Positions 44,491 to 55,698 of a stretch of 64,000 nt of DNA are shown here, piece by piece. A program made the position numbers and the translations under genes. The notes under the pieces are model-generated. The model had not been told where the DNA came from. It ran no database searches and saw only the letters and a program-made list of their open reading frames with translations. Every line of letters begins with the position of its first letter. Position 1 is the first letter of the stretch. This DNA is from Ditylenchus dipsaci. Its lineage: Eukaryota > Nematoda > Chromadorea > Rhabditida > Anguinidae. The stretch lies in the NCBI GenBank assembly GCA_004194705.1, contig SADC01000024.1, positions 269,470 to 333,469 of the forward strand, written 5' to 3'.

Positions 44491-46153
44491 CAGTGGTGGG
44501 CAAAAAGCAGTTAAAAATAATTTCTAGATTTCGAAAGTGCAAATTGTCCTCAAATTTAAAAATGCACAAAATTCGATCAGATAAATTTTGTAGTATTTTG
44601 TCTCCTCTTTATAACTGTGTATTGTACTGCCCACTCTGCATAATTTTTTCGCTTCAGAAAGGGCTCTTTAAACAAAGATACCAAAATTTTACTGGGCAAA
44701 AAGCAGTGAAAATATTGTTATTGAATTATCTGTTTTATTTTTGTACATCAAACTGAAGTTCTTTTTAGATAAAATGCCGAAGCGTCTCTCTGAAGACATC
44801 CAAAAAGCCATTGTTGCTGCTGTTGAGGCAGGAATCAAGCGATATGACATTCAAAATACGTTCAATGTTTCAGTTAAAGCAATCTCTGAGATTTTGAAGC
44901 GCAAGCGTGAAAGAGGATCACTTAAGACTGCAAGGATCACAGGAAGACCTCGTAAGACATCAGAAAAAACAGATCGGTGGATTGTGCGTCAAGTAAAGAT
45001 TGATCCGAAGCAGGCATCAACGTCGATCAATAGGGACTTGGAGAAAACAAAGTTTTTTTTCGCTTTAGGACGGAGTATTTCAGCTATTGCTTTCAGGAAT
45101 TTACGTTGATGACTCTACTGTTCGGCGCTTTTACGAGTGGGAGGACTATTTAGTCGAATGGCAGTGAAAAAACCATTTGTCTCGCCGAAGAACAGGAAAG
45201 CCAGGCTCAAGTTTGCCAAGAAATATATTGACTGGACAGAAGAGGAATGGAGCCGAGTTTTGTGGAGCGACTAATCAAAGTTTCAGCTGTTCGGATCGGA
45301 TGGAAGCAATATGTCAGGTTGGAATGGTGTCTGATAAACATTTTCTGAGCTAAATTTTAGGCGTCCAGTTGGCAAAAGAGATGACCATCGCTATCAAAGG
45401 CCAACAGTCAAACACGGTGGTGGAAGTCTAATGGTCTGGGGGTGCTTCTCTGGCTCGGTTGTTGGTCCAATCGTTCGTATTAAAGGAATCATGACCGGAA
45501 TAGTACAATGAGCTCTTAAGAACTAATTTGGTTGCGACAGAGCAATTCCAGATGTCTGATGGGTGGATATTCCAGCATGATAATGATCCGAAACACAAAT
45601 CGAAGGTCGTCTCAGCATGGTTGGATGAGCAGGAAATCGTTGCTATGCATTGGCCAGCTCAAAGTCCGGACTTGAATCCTATCGAAACCTGTGGCAGATT
45701 CTCGACATCAAGATCAGAAAGCGCCGCTTTTCAAATTTGGTCAAATGTTTGATGTGATTGTTGAAGAATGGAAGGCAATTCCACTGGAGACTTTGATGAA
45801 ACTCATTCGCTCAATGCCACGTCGGTGTGAGGAAGTCGTCGAGCAGAAAGGATATCCGACTCGTTAATGATATTTCTGTTATGTTTTGTTGACTTTTATC
45901 ATTAGTGAATAAGTTTTGGTGCCATAAAAAATATTTCACTGCTTTTTTCCCACTAAAATTTCGGTATCTTTGTTTAAAGAGCCCTTTCTGAAGCGAAAAA
46001 ATTATGCAGAGTGGGCAGTACAATACACAGTTAGAAAGACGTGACAAAATACTACAAAATTTATCTGATCGAACTTTTGTGCATTTTTAAATTGAGGAAA
46101 ATTTGCACTTTCGAATCTAGAAATTATTTTTCACTGCTTTTTGCCCACCACTG
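44491..46153 (+). mobile_element. Tc1-type transposon with long terminal inverted repeats
   Basis: CAGTGGTGGGCAAAAAGCAG and its inverse bound a 1663-bp element with TA at 44489-44490 and 46154-46155. Inverted repeats are about 230 bp. A second CTGGGCAAAAAGCAGTGAAA motif at the inner end of the left repeat, and a degraded inverse on the right, suggest inner transposase sites as in IR/DR-type Tc1 elements. Confidence 0.9.
44774..45867 (+). pseudogene. Tc1 transposase, frame-broken
   Basis: N-terminal HTH (MPKRLSEDIQKAIVAAVEAG, then RYDIQNTFNVSVKAISEILK) and second HTH with GRPRKTSEKTDRWI. The frame shifts near 45045. Later pieces: KPFVSPKNRKARLKFAKKYI, LWSD followed by a stop where Tc1 relatives have Glu, RRPVGKRDDHRYQRPTVKHG, SLMVWGCFSG, FQHDNDPKHKS (second Asp) and SPDLNPIE (Glu), so all three DDE residues remain. 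A 43-bp GT...TTTTAG segment at 45318-45360 looks like an intron between YV and RRPVG. C. elegans Tc1 transposase also has a ~45-bp intron. Confidence 0.85.
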
Positions 46154-46155
46154 TA

Positions 46156-46995
46156 TCCTGAGCCTAAGGCTTTGCCTAGATTAAAAAATATATAAACGAT
46201 ATGAATGCTTTAGAGTGAGATATAGATACTAAAAAGAAGTGTTTAAAATACGGTACACTGAGGCTGAAAAGGTTAACTATTTCTATTGCTTTTATATACT
46301 GGAATATTGCAAACATCAATATAAAAAAGTTGTGAAGTAAAAGTATTGATTTTCACATCTTCATACAGACAATGGTTCAATTACAAAACAAAAAACATTT
46401 AACCTTCTCAGATTTGCATACACTGTGAAAAAGAGCCAAAAATAGTGGATGCAAAAAGGGACAAAGATATACTAAAAGGACAATCTGCTCTCCTTTTTTG
46501 ATTCTTTATGTTGTTTACACAATCATGAGTAATTAACCGTGCGCATATTTCTTTCTCTTCGCCAAACTTTCTCTTTGTTTGTGTGCATCTCTGGCCTCTC
46601 TGTCGTCTATACACCCTTAGTACACAAGGGAACGCTCTTTTAAAATTATTTTGATTGCTGGATATAATTTTGCAAAATATTGTGCACAATTACTTACTTT
46701 TGCATTTGGAAAAAAGTTTTAATTTTGTTTGAAAACAATTAGCATTGTTGGTCATCCTCTGTACTATTATCACTACTATCAACTATTGCTGGCTCGAGAC
46801 GCCTTTGCAAGCGGCTTCTCATTACTCAACAGTCAAAAAATCAACAAATGAGTCATAGTGAAAAGAGAAAATATATTTCATTTATCAATAAAAAAATAAG
46901 GAAGAATTTCACAGACCTGTCCAAATAGAAAAGGTATGTGTTCGGGGTAATACTGTCAAAACATGAGGCGATAAGCTCTGAATAACAGATTATTG
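46156..46995. other. No gene seen
   Basis: Minus-strand frame 46689-46408 lacks any recognisable feature. AT-rich. Confidence 0.4.
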
Positions 46996-47189
46996 GCGCC
47001 ACCGAAGTATACAGCCCCCCCTCATAAATCATTTTTTTGTGGTGTTCCTAAACACCCTATATCGACCTAAAATGGCCTCAGGACCTCAAAAAAGGCAGTA
47101 CTTTGAGTTTTAGTCTATAAAAATAACTTTTTTGGCTATTTTTAAAGAAATTTAGGGCTGTTTTGGTGGGAAGCGACCGAAAATGGGCC

Positions 47190-47480
47190 AGTTTAGTGTT
47201 ATAAGGAAGATGTTGAGCATAGTTTTGAATACTGGGCCTACCGCATAAATAAACTCTGTTATACATGCTTTTTATGCAGATTCGAGTGATTTGTGTCTAA
47301 GGTATGTGGGTGTGCGTATCTAATTCTCCAAGCCCCCTTCAGGGGCGCAGGGGCTTGGTTGCTTGGGTTGAGATACGCACACTCAATTACCTTAGACATG
47401 ATTTCGAGAAGTGCTCTTAATCAACAATGCATTAAGAGACTTTTCTGCCAAGTCCCATGTTGAAAAACATGGTAAAAATA
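47190..47480. repeat. Hairpin repeat copy 4
   Basis: GTTTTGAATACTGGGCCTAC, TTTGTGTCTAAGGTATGTGG, CTCCAAGCCCC, GGGGCGCAGGGGCTTGG and ATTACCTTAGACATGATTTC in the same order as copy 1. Confidence 0.7.
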
Positions 47481-48261
47481 GTCGAAATTTCAAAATGGCC
47501 TAAACTTAATTTTTATAGACCAGAACTCAAAAAAATGTCTTTTTTGAACTTTAAGGTGATTTTAGGTTGATTGCTATAGGTTAGGTTGATTGCCGGGCCC
47601 CATCGCATTTGGCCTCCGCATTCGGCATCCCGCATTTAGGCCCTAATTCAAAAAAATTTATATATCCTCGGCAAATCCTCGCTAAATTCATTTTATCATC
47701 GGTAAATATTTCTGCGATAAATTCATCCTCAAGGTTACATTTTCGAATCCTGCTTGTTGCAGACTTTTTTTCTTGACTGCTCATAAAAGTAAAATATTTT
47801 TTAAAGGATCTGAAAGGGCATACTCTATTAGACTGAAAAGTGATTTATTAACATTAACACTAGTACCTAGTAAGGTAGTCCTCCAATTGCCTGGAAGTCG
47901 CTATAACCATCGAGCAAATACGTAACTATTAGGTTTCTATCCGAAACAACTAAGTACCACCAGGCATCCCTACTTATATAGCCCTATCTTAGTGCGATCG
48001 CTTGACTAATAGTACTGGAAACCTTAATTTCACCTTTTGGATGCCTTGGATACCAGAGTTTCTTAGTGCGGAAGGCCCAGTTATCAAAACTTTGTTCAAT
48101 CCCTTACGAAAATAAGTAATAACAGTGAACAAAGTGCAGCGAAATGAAAGAGAAAATAAAATTTAGAGAAATTCCGACCCTAGTATCGAATACCACCCCC
48201 CCCCCATGAATTTTTCCTTTAAAACTTAGGTGAAGATTACCCAAATATATCTCCTAGACCC

Positions 48262-48350
48262 AGAAAAAACGCGTAAACTATTTATTAGTCACAACTTCCG
48301 TACGCTGGCCTACCCCAAGCCTAAGGGCTAAGCCTAAACTTGTTTGAAAG
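48262..48350. repeat. Inverse copy of the 14175-14290 repeat
   Basis: ATTAGTCACAACTTCCGTAC and AAGCCTAAGGGCTAA match 14175-14290 in inverse orientation. Confidence 0.5.
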
Positions 48351-48732
48351 GTAGTTACAGCGATTTTGAAAAGGTCCGATTTATGGGGAGGATTCTATAC
48401 TAGCGCCAAATTTCAATTTAGATTTATTTAAAATATTGAATTTTCGAATCGGGGCCTAAATGCGGGGCCCAAATGCGGTGGAGCCCAAATGCATGTCAAC
48501 GTTAAGGTTGATATAACGTGTTTGGAAACACTTTAAAAAAAAGTTGATCTGGGGTGAGGATATGGTATTAGAGATTAGGCCGGAGTACAGAACCCCTGGC
48601 CCGAGAACCGTTTGAACGTCGTTTTTACGCGATTTGGCCACTTTCACGTATAAAAAGATGAAAAAAAGGTCGGGATTCCACAAAAAAAATTGACCGAAAA
48701 TTCTTGACCAAGACTTTTTGGTGCCATGGCAT

Positions 48733-48845
48733 TTCGTCCAAAAGTCAGTTCGTCCAAAGTCAATTCGTCCAAATTGCAGTTCGTCCGAAATTCGATTCGT
48801 CCAAGACAATTCGTCCAATTTGAGCAAAATTAAGTTCGTCAAAGT
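48733..48845. repeat. Degenerate TTCGTCCAAA tandem array
   Basis: Seven copies of TTCGTCCAA(A) separated by 5-8 bp (TTCGTCCAAAAGTCAG, TTCGTCCAAAGTCAA, TTCGTCCAAATTGCAG and so on). Motif arrays of this kind form subterminal repeats of some DNA transposons. Confidence 0.7.
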
Positions 48846-49213
48846 TTAAACCATAAGTATTGATCCACTTGCACCTAAGTACGATATTAAGGCTGCCAAA
48901 TACTATCACCTGAGTGTTTATTCCTAAATACAGTCACCTAAGTACAATGTGCTTTGGACTAACGCCTAAATACTGCGCGGTCTGAAACTACTCGAGAACT
49001 GGGGTCTCTGCAATCTAAATAGCTGTTTGGTATGAACAAACTATACTCGGTACACGATTGTGGGTAGGATACAATGCTTGTATTTAATTTAAGATAAATC
49101 CAAAATTTCAATAATGTAAGTGGATACACGTTTGAGCAGGTTTCAGATGGTTTTACTATCCACCCTGAAGCTTTATTTCCGTTAAAAGCTATTTTAGTCA
49201 CGAAAAAGTATTT

Positions 49214-49291
49214 CGCCATCACCGGGATTCGAACCTGTAACCTATTAGGTGATTAATTTACGCCGGATCAATCTCCTGCACAGTGGCTGAA
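49214..49291 (-). other. tRNA-like sequence, probable SINE head
   Basis: On the minus strand CAGCCACTGTGCAGGAG (box A-like) and a full box B GGTTCGAATCCC (49234-49223) about 40 nt apart. The T-stem is imperfect and the acceptor stem does not pair. Best tRNA-like candidate in the window, but more likely a SINE. Confidence 0.4.
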
Positions 49292-49693
49292 AGCAATAAA
49301 ATCTGGTTTTTTGGGTTTACTAAAAGGGGGACAAATATTTTGCGAGAAAACGATTGAGCAAGTCAGAATATTAATCTGATCGGGTGAATTGCCCGAATCT
49401 CTTCACCCGACCACCTAACATCTCTAATTGAACTATTGAATTTAGATATGAAGATAGGTGCCCGGAACTAGACTACTTAAAGGCGAGCCAGACCAAAAGA
49501 GTGGGGCACCCTCTAAGCAACTAGAAACTAGACTACTTACAGGCCAGCCAGACCTCAGAGGAGTTGCTTGGGATCGATAGGGTTTTAATACTTATGAGTC
49601 AAAGAATTTTAGGATCTAGCAGAAGAGAAGAGACTTACAAAGTGAAGACAGAGCGAGATCAAACTGATTGATTTCTTTGGAGAGCCATATTCT

Positions 49694-50202
49694 TTAGATT
49701 TCTTCATTGGATCCATATGCTACTACCAAGCTGGATATGAGCACTTGTCTTGGCTGGCGAGGTCGAGCAGAGCGACGGAGAACTTGAGCCAAAAGAAGAG
49801 ACAGGCGGAGATTGATTGAGCGGCTTCGGCATTGTATTGCGGTCCACCAAGGGCTGTCGAGAGAGATGAAGAGTTTTAGCCACAGAAGAGCAAGGCGAGG
49901 ATCTGTAGAGAGGAGCTTCCATTTGAGTCTGATCCACCAAGGGCTGTTGATGTCAAGAAGAGCGACGCAGCGCCTGTGCAACAGAAGAGTGCGGCGAAGA
50001 AGAGTTGAGAGGCACTTGCAATTGAGTACGATCCACCAAGGGCTGTTTGATATAGAGAAGAACGACGCAGCGCTTGAGGAGATTCGGGCAAGGCTTGATT
50101 GAAGACAGACTGACCCATACCAGACCTCCTTTTTTTGGAATGAGTTGAGACAAGTTTTTGCCATAGAATACTTGCACCGGAGATTTCCATTGAGTTCGGC
50201 AT
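49694..50202 (-). CDS. Repeat-containing Ser/Pro-rich ORF, frame-broken, unrecognised
   Basis: A degenerate tandem repeat of about 90-100 bp occurs three to four times; the phrase GATCCACCAAGGGCTGT is at 49842, 49931 and 50030. In the most protein-like minus-strand reading each unit gives QPLVDxTQ..., PL, then a Ser-rich SSPxSSVA stretch. Upstream, QALPESPQALRRSSLY joins it after a frame change. Disordered low-complexity protein or chance; no family recognised. Confidence 0.35.
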
Positions 50203-50345
50203 TTGGCTTGTTCTGTATGAGCGCAGTTGACCTGAATTTTGATGATCTGAGAGCCTTTTGAAGTAAAGTTTGCCGAACCTAGATTGCCTGGAACAATTTT
50301 AACATAGTTTTACAGTAGGAAAGAGGCCGTCAAAGCTTGATTAAG

Positions 50346-51159
50346 TCAAAAACTTTTATCCATGGTCGTCCAACTAGATCGACAGATGACCTCCCTTAAT
50401 GACATATGCCTTGAGTCGATGAGTCTGATTCCGGAACTTGATGTTGAGATTGACCATTCCAAGAGCTTGATTGAGTGACCGGTAAAGCTTCTTCCACTTC
50501 TTGAAGTAGGCTTGAGAGTAGGCTTTCCAATTTGAATCAGGTTTGAGCTGTCAGGAGAGTTTCTTCGGCACCGTTGTCTATTAGCAGATTGTTGCATCGA
50601 ATTAAGTTGATGACAAGCGAGAGCTTCAATGGAGAGACTTTTTCTGATTCAGCCGGAGAGAATTAAGCATACCCGTGAAAATGTCATTTATGTAAATAGC
50701 ATTTGAGTTACGATTGATAGTCGGAGTTAAGTCTTCGACAAGCTGATGTAATATGTCCTTTCAAATGCAATTTTCACAGACGGAATTCTGGTGTACGACA
50801 TTGGAGCGTTGGTGTCATTCCTTCACAGCTGTCGCACACGCATCAAAGGCTTTTTGTTGACTTGATTAATCGCACGCTTTGCGTTTGAAATTGGAATTCG
50901 TTCCCACTGTTGAGAGTGGAGCAATTTGGTAGCTGTTGTAGAGCGGAACTTGCATCCTTTGTCTAGGAATTGAGCAGCAGCAGCAGAAATGATTTGACGT
51001 GAATTTCTTTGAAGTTTGATGCCAAGTCTGAGTTGAACATTTGACTGTTTCTTGCATTCTTTCAAAGCCATTTGAGAGTAATTTTTCCTGAGTAGAAGGG
51101 GTGTAGTTTTGTCGTGATTTTTCTGTCACTTTCGGGGGGTCATCAATCATCCGACCCAT
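50346..51159 (-). pseudogene. Minus-strand coding-like stretch, several frames
   Basis: Three frames overlap: 51159-50866 (97 aa), 51071-50823 (82 aa, with AAAAQFLDKGCKFRSTTATK) and 50597-50346 (83 aa). Between them DILHQLVEDLTPTINRNSNA and YINDIFTGML are open in yet another frame. This pattern of short overlapping frames resembles a decayed gene. It may belong with 49694-50202. I cannot name it. Confidence 0.3.
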
Positions 51160-51169
51160 TCAAAAGTGA

Positions 51170-52060
51170 CAGGTCGGATATTGATGAACCCAACCTCACC
51201 ACTAACCTCTTCTCCTGAGCTCTTTCTATATCTCGTCAATAATAAAAAAGGGATAGCTGACCCATTCTTTTAATATGTTGGATGTGAAAAAGTTAAATAA
51301 TCTTATGAGTTTATTATTATTATTGCAAATAAAGACATAAAAAAAAAGTCGCAATTTTTTACACATTCAAACAAGAATGGTTTTAAGATAAAAAACACGC
51401 TTCTTTTATAATTTAAACATGATTTTAAAACTTTCAAAAATAAAAGGTGACTTATACTCAGACAAAGTAATTACAATAACAGAGCTTTCCCAAATATGCG
51501 AAAGAGCAACAATTTTTTTTTGAAAAAAATTAAGACGCGAACGATTAATATAACAGTGAATTTGAATTTTACTAATCGTAAATTTTTTTGACGAAAACCA
51601 TTTCAAAATTTCACTGGCCTTTCTACTTTTTTAACAACTCCAACCACTGAAGCACTGGCATAGATCAGGACGGAATTACAGCTGGCAGTCCCTGGAGGGC
51701 ATGGATTATGATGCTGGATCTCACAAAAGTTTCCATGTAATCCGAGCCGTACTCGTAGCCAAAGCCCGACGACTTAAGTCAATGATGAGAAACGCAGTAG
51801 TCGAAAAGGCGGCTGGAGAAGTAACGTTGAATAATGTCTTTTTGTACCACTGGATACTAGCAACAGTTTGTCTAGTTGTTCTCTGCGAGAAGAAGAGAAG
51901 GTCTGCATAGAGGTTGGCAGACATTGTCAAGATGAATACTCGAAAATTTTCAATGAGTTTATCTAAATAAAAAAAAATTAGTCTGAAACAACTAAGCAGT
52001 TTAGAATAAAGCTCTCGTAAACAAATTATAAAATTTGTGCATATTGGCTGCTATTGAGCT
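51170..52060. other. No supported gene
   Basis: Opposite frames at 51701-51930 overlap each other and carry no motif. AT-rich. Confidence 0.4.
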
Positions 52061-52089
52061 GGAAACATTTTCCGCTATTTTTCAGACGC

Positions 52090-52225
52090 TAATCTTTAAT
52101 GTACACAAAGACCCTTGTGTGATTAAAGTAAGGGTCTGGCGCATACATTTCAAAATGTTCATCTATGATGTACACAAAGACAGACCGATCAGATGTTAAT
52201 CCGTAATGTACACAAAGACCGTATT
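52090..52225. repeat. Three AATGTACACAAAGAC repeats
   Basis: AATGTACACAAAGACC, GATGTACACAAAGACAG and AATGTACACAAAGACCG, about 40-70 bp apart, each in a TTAAT.C or ATCT.TGAT context. They lie about 250 bp before a candidate gene and could be promoter repeats or a decayed satellite. Confidence 0.6.
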
Positions 52226-52429
52226 GTGCGATTGAAAAATGGGATCCGGACACATTGATTTTAACAAAAAAGTTTACTCAAAAGTAACAAAAAGTAATTT
52301 GCAAAACAAAAAATGAAATCTGTAATATTTCTTATATGTTAATTGTGCAGATGTTAAGCTCCTTTAAAAGGCAGTAGAAACTATGAAAGTTATCAGTCTT
52401 TGAATTATCAAAAATACCTTCCAACTACC

Positions 52430-52835
52430 ATGTCTCTCTCCACCAGTCGATCCTTTCCCCTAACCGGTCTTGTTTGGTTCCCCTAGCTGCCTCAAGCCCA
52501 TTTCCTCATCGGGTGGAGCTGCCAGTGGTGTCTAACCAAAGCGGCGGAGGCATTTTTTTTGCGAGGTCAGGCCGAATCAACTTATCTCCGGGAGCGGCTG
52601 TCAACCTGTACGATCCACCCCACGGGGCAGCGGGGAGAGTTTCTGAGCTGGTCCGAAGGTAATGTTTTATTTGAACAAATTTGAAATAATAAATAATACT
52701 ATTGGTATGTTTAGAATATCTGGAAATCGTGATCATCATGCTCTTGGTGATCTCAGTGCTCCTCTTCTGCTGTTCGTCGTGGAGGCTTGGAGTCTGGTTG
52801 ACAGCCTCACTGGAGCAGCAACTCAGCTGAAGTGA
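52430..52835 (+). CDS. Candidate two-exon small membrane protein
   Basis: Exon 1 (52430 or 52474 to 52658, donor GTAATG) and exon 2 (52715-52830 or 52835, acceptor TTTAG) around a 56-bp intron. One splice phase gives a strongly hydrophobic exon 2 (EYLEIVIIMLLVISVLLFCC) ending QQLS-stop; the frame from ATG 52474 gives a hydrophilic alternative ending ATQLK-stop. A T8 run near 52552 separates the frames in exon 1. If the hydrophobic reading is right, this is a single-pass membrane protein. Family not recognised; locally G+C-rich. Confidence 0.4.
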
Positions 52836-54180
52836 AGCTGCCAGAAATCCCAGCACACAATTAGTTTTCGTTAATATGTCCTTATTATGATGTGTTTTTT
52901 TTTTAAGTTGTAGAAAATATTTTTTTGTAATGTTAATTTTTATAATGTGTTTTTCAAAAAGTAAAAAAATATAATTTATTTTAATCATACACAGTTTATA
53001 ATTTTATTCACGCGATACAATATAGTCCATGCAATATTTAATAATATCTTAACTTTTACTCAAGTTGACTGGTTTCTAATTTCACATGACTGAGTCTTGC
53101 TATTCATTTCGTCATCCTTTTTTTCTTGAAAAACCGTATCAGATTGCTCAGTTTCTTGGGCTTTCGTGGTTCTTGTTCTTCAGGTATTTTACGGTGATTT
53201 CTTTTTTGATTGACTCAACTTATCTTCGTTAGGTAGATTTTGTGCGAGTTTGTCGTCTAGTTTTTCAATAAGTGTTCTACCGAGTTTTTGAAGCACCCCG
53301 TGATTTAAGTACCTTGTAAATACGACCATGAGTCTTTAACTTGAAGTAACACCGGGATCAAGCTCATGACAGTTTCAAAGCAATATATTGCTTAGTGTTG
53401 AACCTCGAGCAAAATATGGTAATGCCTTCTTTTTGAATTACATAGTCATATCAACTCCCTCAATTTTACAAAAAATCACACCTTGTTTTTTTGTCAAAGG
53501 TAAAACCTAGCGTTGGTGATCTTGGTGAAAATATGGTAATTCCGGCATAATTAATAGAAAATTCAACTTGGGGATTTTAGACTGAGACATTTTTTCACAA
53601 ATTAAAATTGTATAGATAAATAGAAACTAGTGCAAATTTGATATGTCTTTTTTACTTTATAGTGATGCGTTATTAGTACAGCTAGTTTCATGGGTTTCAA
53701 ATGTTCTTAACACTTCTGGCGGAAAATAACTAACATGACCTTTGGGACCGTATTCTATAACACATTTCAACCAAGATATCTTAGGCGCATACGGTGGCCG
53801 AATAATAATGCTGAATAACCGTAATATTCAAGTATTTGTTATAAGCATACTGCTCATAGAGTTTTTAAGAGATATGCCTCCAAACCTAACAATTTTTATA
53901 TTTCCCGTACGAGTTTTGTAAGTCGTCTGAAAAATTTGTTTTCAAGTGTTCTTCAAGTTTCTGTACATTTATCGGGTCTAGAAGTCTACAAGAGATTTCA
54001 TTCGATGTGCAATTAAAAAAAGATGCTATAAGTTCGACCAAATTCGACATATTTTTTAGACCTTTACCTGAAAACCATTTTTTGAGATCTTAAATACCTA
54101 CAAAAATCAGTGTGCATAAAACTTTTGGCGCAAAAATTTTGCGCGCTCAAATTCTTACTGTGGAATGAAATTGAACAGCT
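52836..54180. other. No gene seen
   Basis: AT-rich, no frame above 60 codons with signature on either strand, no clear repeats. Confidence 0.45.
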
Positions 54181-54391
54181 GCTATAAAAAAGAAACAATA
54201 AGGTAATTTTGCCGCCAAAATTGTGAAATACGCTGAGGAGAACTATTTAAAGCTCGAGAATAGCAACAGTTTTTATCTTTTTTTTTTTCAAAATATGGAC
54301 ACCCGTGATTCTCTCGATATTCTGGATGAAGCTTGAATCTTGCCAACGAAACTGGAGACAAGAGTGGTAACATGTATTCTGATATGCCCGT

Positions 54392-55006
54392 TTGACAAGA
54401 TCTTCTAACCCTCAATACTGCGAAGCGACACTGAATCAGAGTGCAACTGGATTGGTTCCAATCCACCGTTTCCACCTGCTCAAAAACTATCTTCGATTTC
54501 AACAAGACGTTGTGCCTGATTCTCAACAGGAATACAAACGAGGAGTTGACAATGAAGATTTCATCAGTCGGAAGAAATTCAGGCGAGACAACAATGACAA
54601 TAGATTTGATACCGACAGCCAGTGATCGAAGACCAACTTACCCAGATAGAACGAGGAACTGCGTAACTTTTTGAAAAACCGTGCAAATTCCTCGCAATTT
54701 GTGAGCTCACTCCTTATTCAAAAAATTACTTATGCAAATCCTGGAGTAGTTTGCTTAGTTATTTGTAAAGATTGTCAATCCAGAATTTTGCGGAGAGACA
54801 AAAAAAATTTAAAATATTGGAGTGAAATTTTAAGCACTTACATTTCTCTTTGTTCGAGATGTGCTACGGGAAATATTTTAAGATGTAATAACATTAGTAA
54901 ATTTTTTAAAAGCTCTAATTACGATAATACTTTGAGTGCTATTCCAGAAAAACAAGTTTGGAAAACCTTAAACCAACATATGGTTCAATATCTGAAATTT
55001 TTGTAA
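54392..55006 (+). CDS. Unrecognised coding-like pair of ORFs
   Basis: 54392-54625 encodes a hydrophilic 77-aa protein (FISRKKFRRDNNDNRFDTDS). 54671-55006 encodes 111 codons with two CxxC pairs, CKDCQSRIL and CSRCATGNIL, about 30 residues apart, a possible zinc-binding fold, and an end EKQVWKTLNQHMVQYLKFL. Upstream of the Maverick polymerase and possibly part of that element, but no homology was recognised. Confidence 0.35.
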
Positions 55007-55698
55007 AATATGCTTTGAAAACATGTGGTGAAAGTAAGGAAAGTTTTGTTGTTAAAAATAATTATTATTTATCAATATTGTACTTTGTAAGAAATGTGTA
55101 AACGGTAATATAGCTGTACTACACAATTGCTGATATTTCCTTTTAAACAATAATGTGCTGTTTAACTTATTATTCTATCAATAAATATTCCATTTAAAGT
55201 AAATATAAAAATTAACTTTGCTAGAACAAAGAATTTAAATTTGGCGGGATTAAGAATCACACAGTCCTGCATGTCTTAATCTGTCACATTGACTGAGACT
55301 AAGTCCTTGTTTGATTGATCATCTTGTTAATCCAGACCAATTTTCAAAGAGACTATTTTTACACAGTCTTCTTATGTTTAGTGTTAGTGTAATTGTTAAA
55401 CTTTTTGGCGGATTCGGAGGCGTTGTGGCGTTTATAAGCGCCTGACCAACCTTAGCAAAATCATTTCTCTGTGCGCCAAGCAAGCTTTTTATTATTTGTG
55501 TTCTGCATTATAGGTTGATTATGTCTGTTTTTGACATTATTAATAGTCAGTTTAACAATTTGCTCGTTTGCTGAAACTTCACAGACGGGTTAACCGATGT
55601 GAGCTAAGTGTGAAAATCTCAAGCAAAATTTGGATAATGCTTTCGAGCAGCTTGATGATTCACTTGAAAGAGACTAAATTATTAGCTCTCAAGCTATT

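Larger units (their letters stand above)
47000..48590. mobile_element. Nested palindromic repeat region
   Basis: Outer pair: CTAAACACCCTATATCGACC at 47048 with GGTTGATATAACGTGTTTGG at 48507. Middle pair: GCATTTAGGCCC (47630) and ATTTGGCCTCC with GGGCCTAAATGCGGGGCCCA (48455-48480). Inside lies hairpin repeat copy 4 and a copy of the 14175 repeat (48262-48350). No gene. Confidence 0.55.

Noticed and set aside
54182..54526. 114-codon minus-strand ORF
   Set aside because: Overlaps plus-strand frames, ends in low-complexity DNA and shows no motif.
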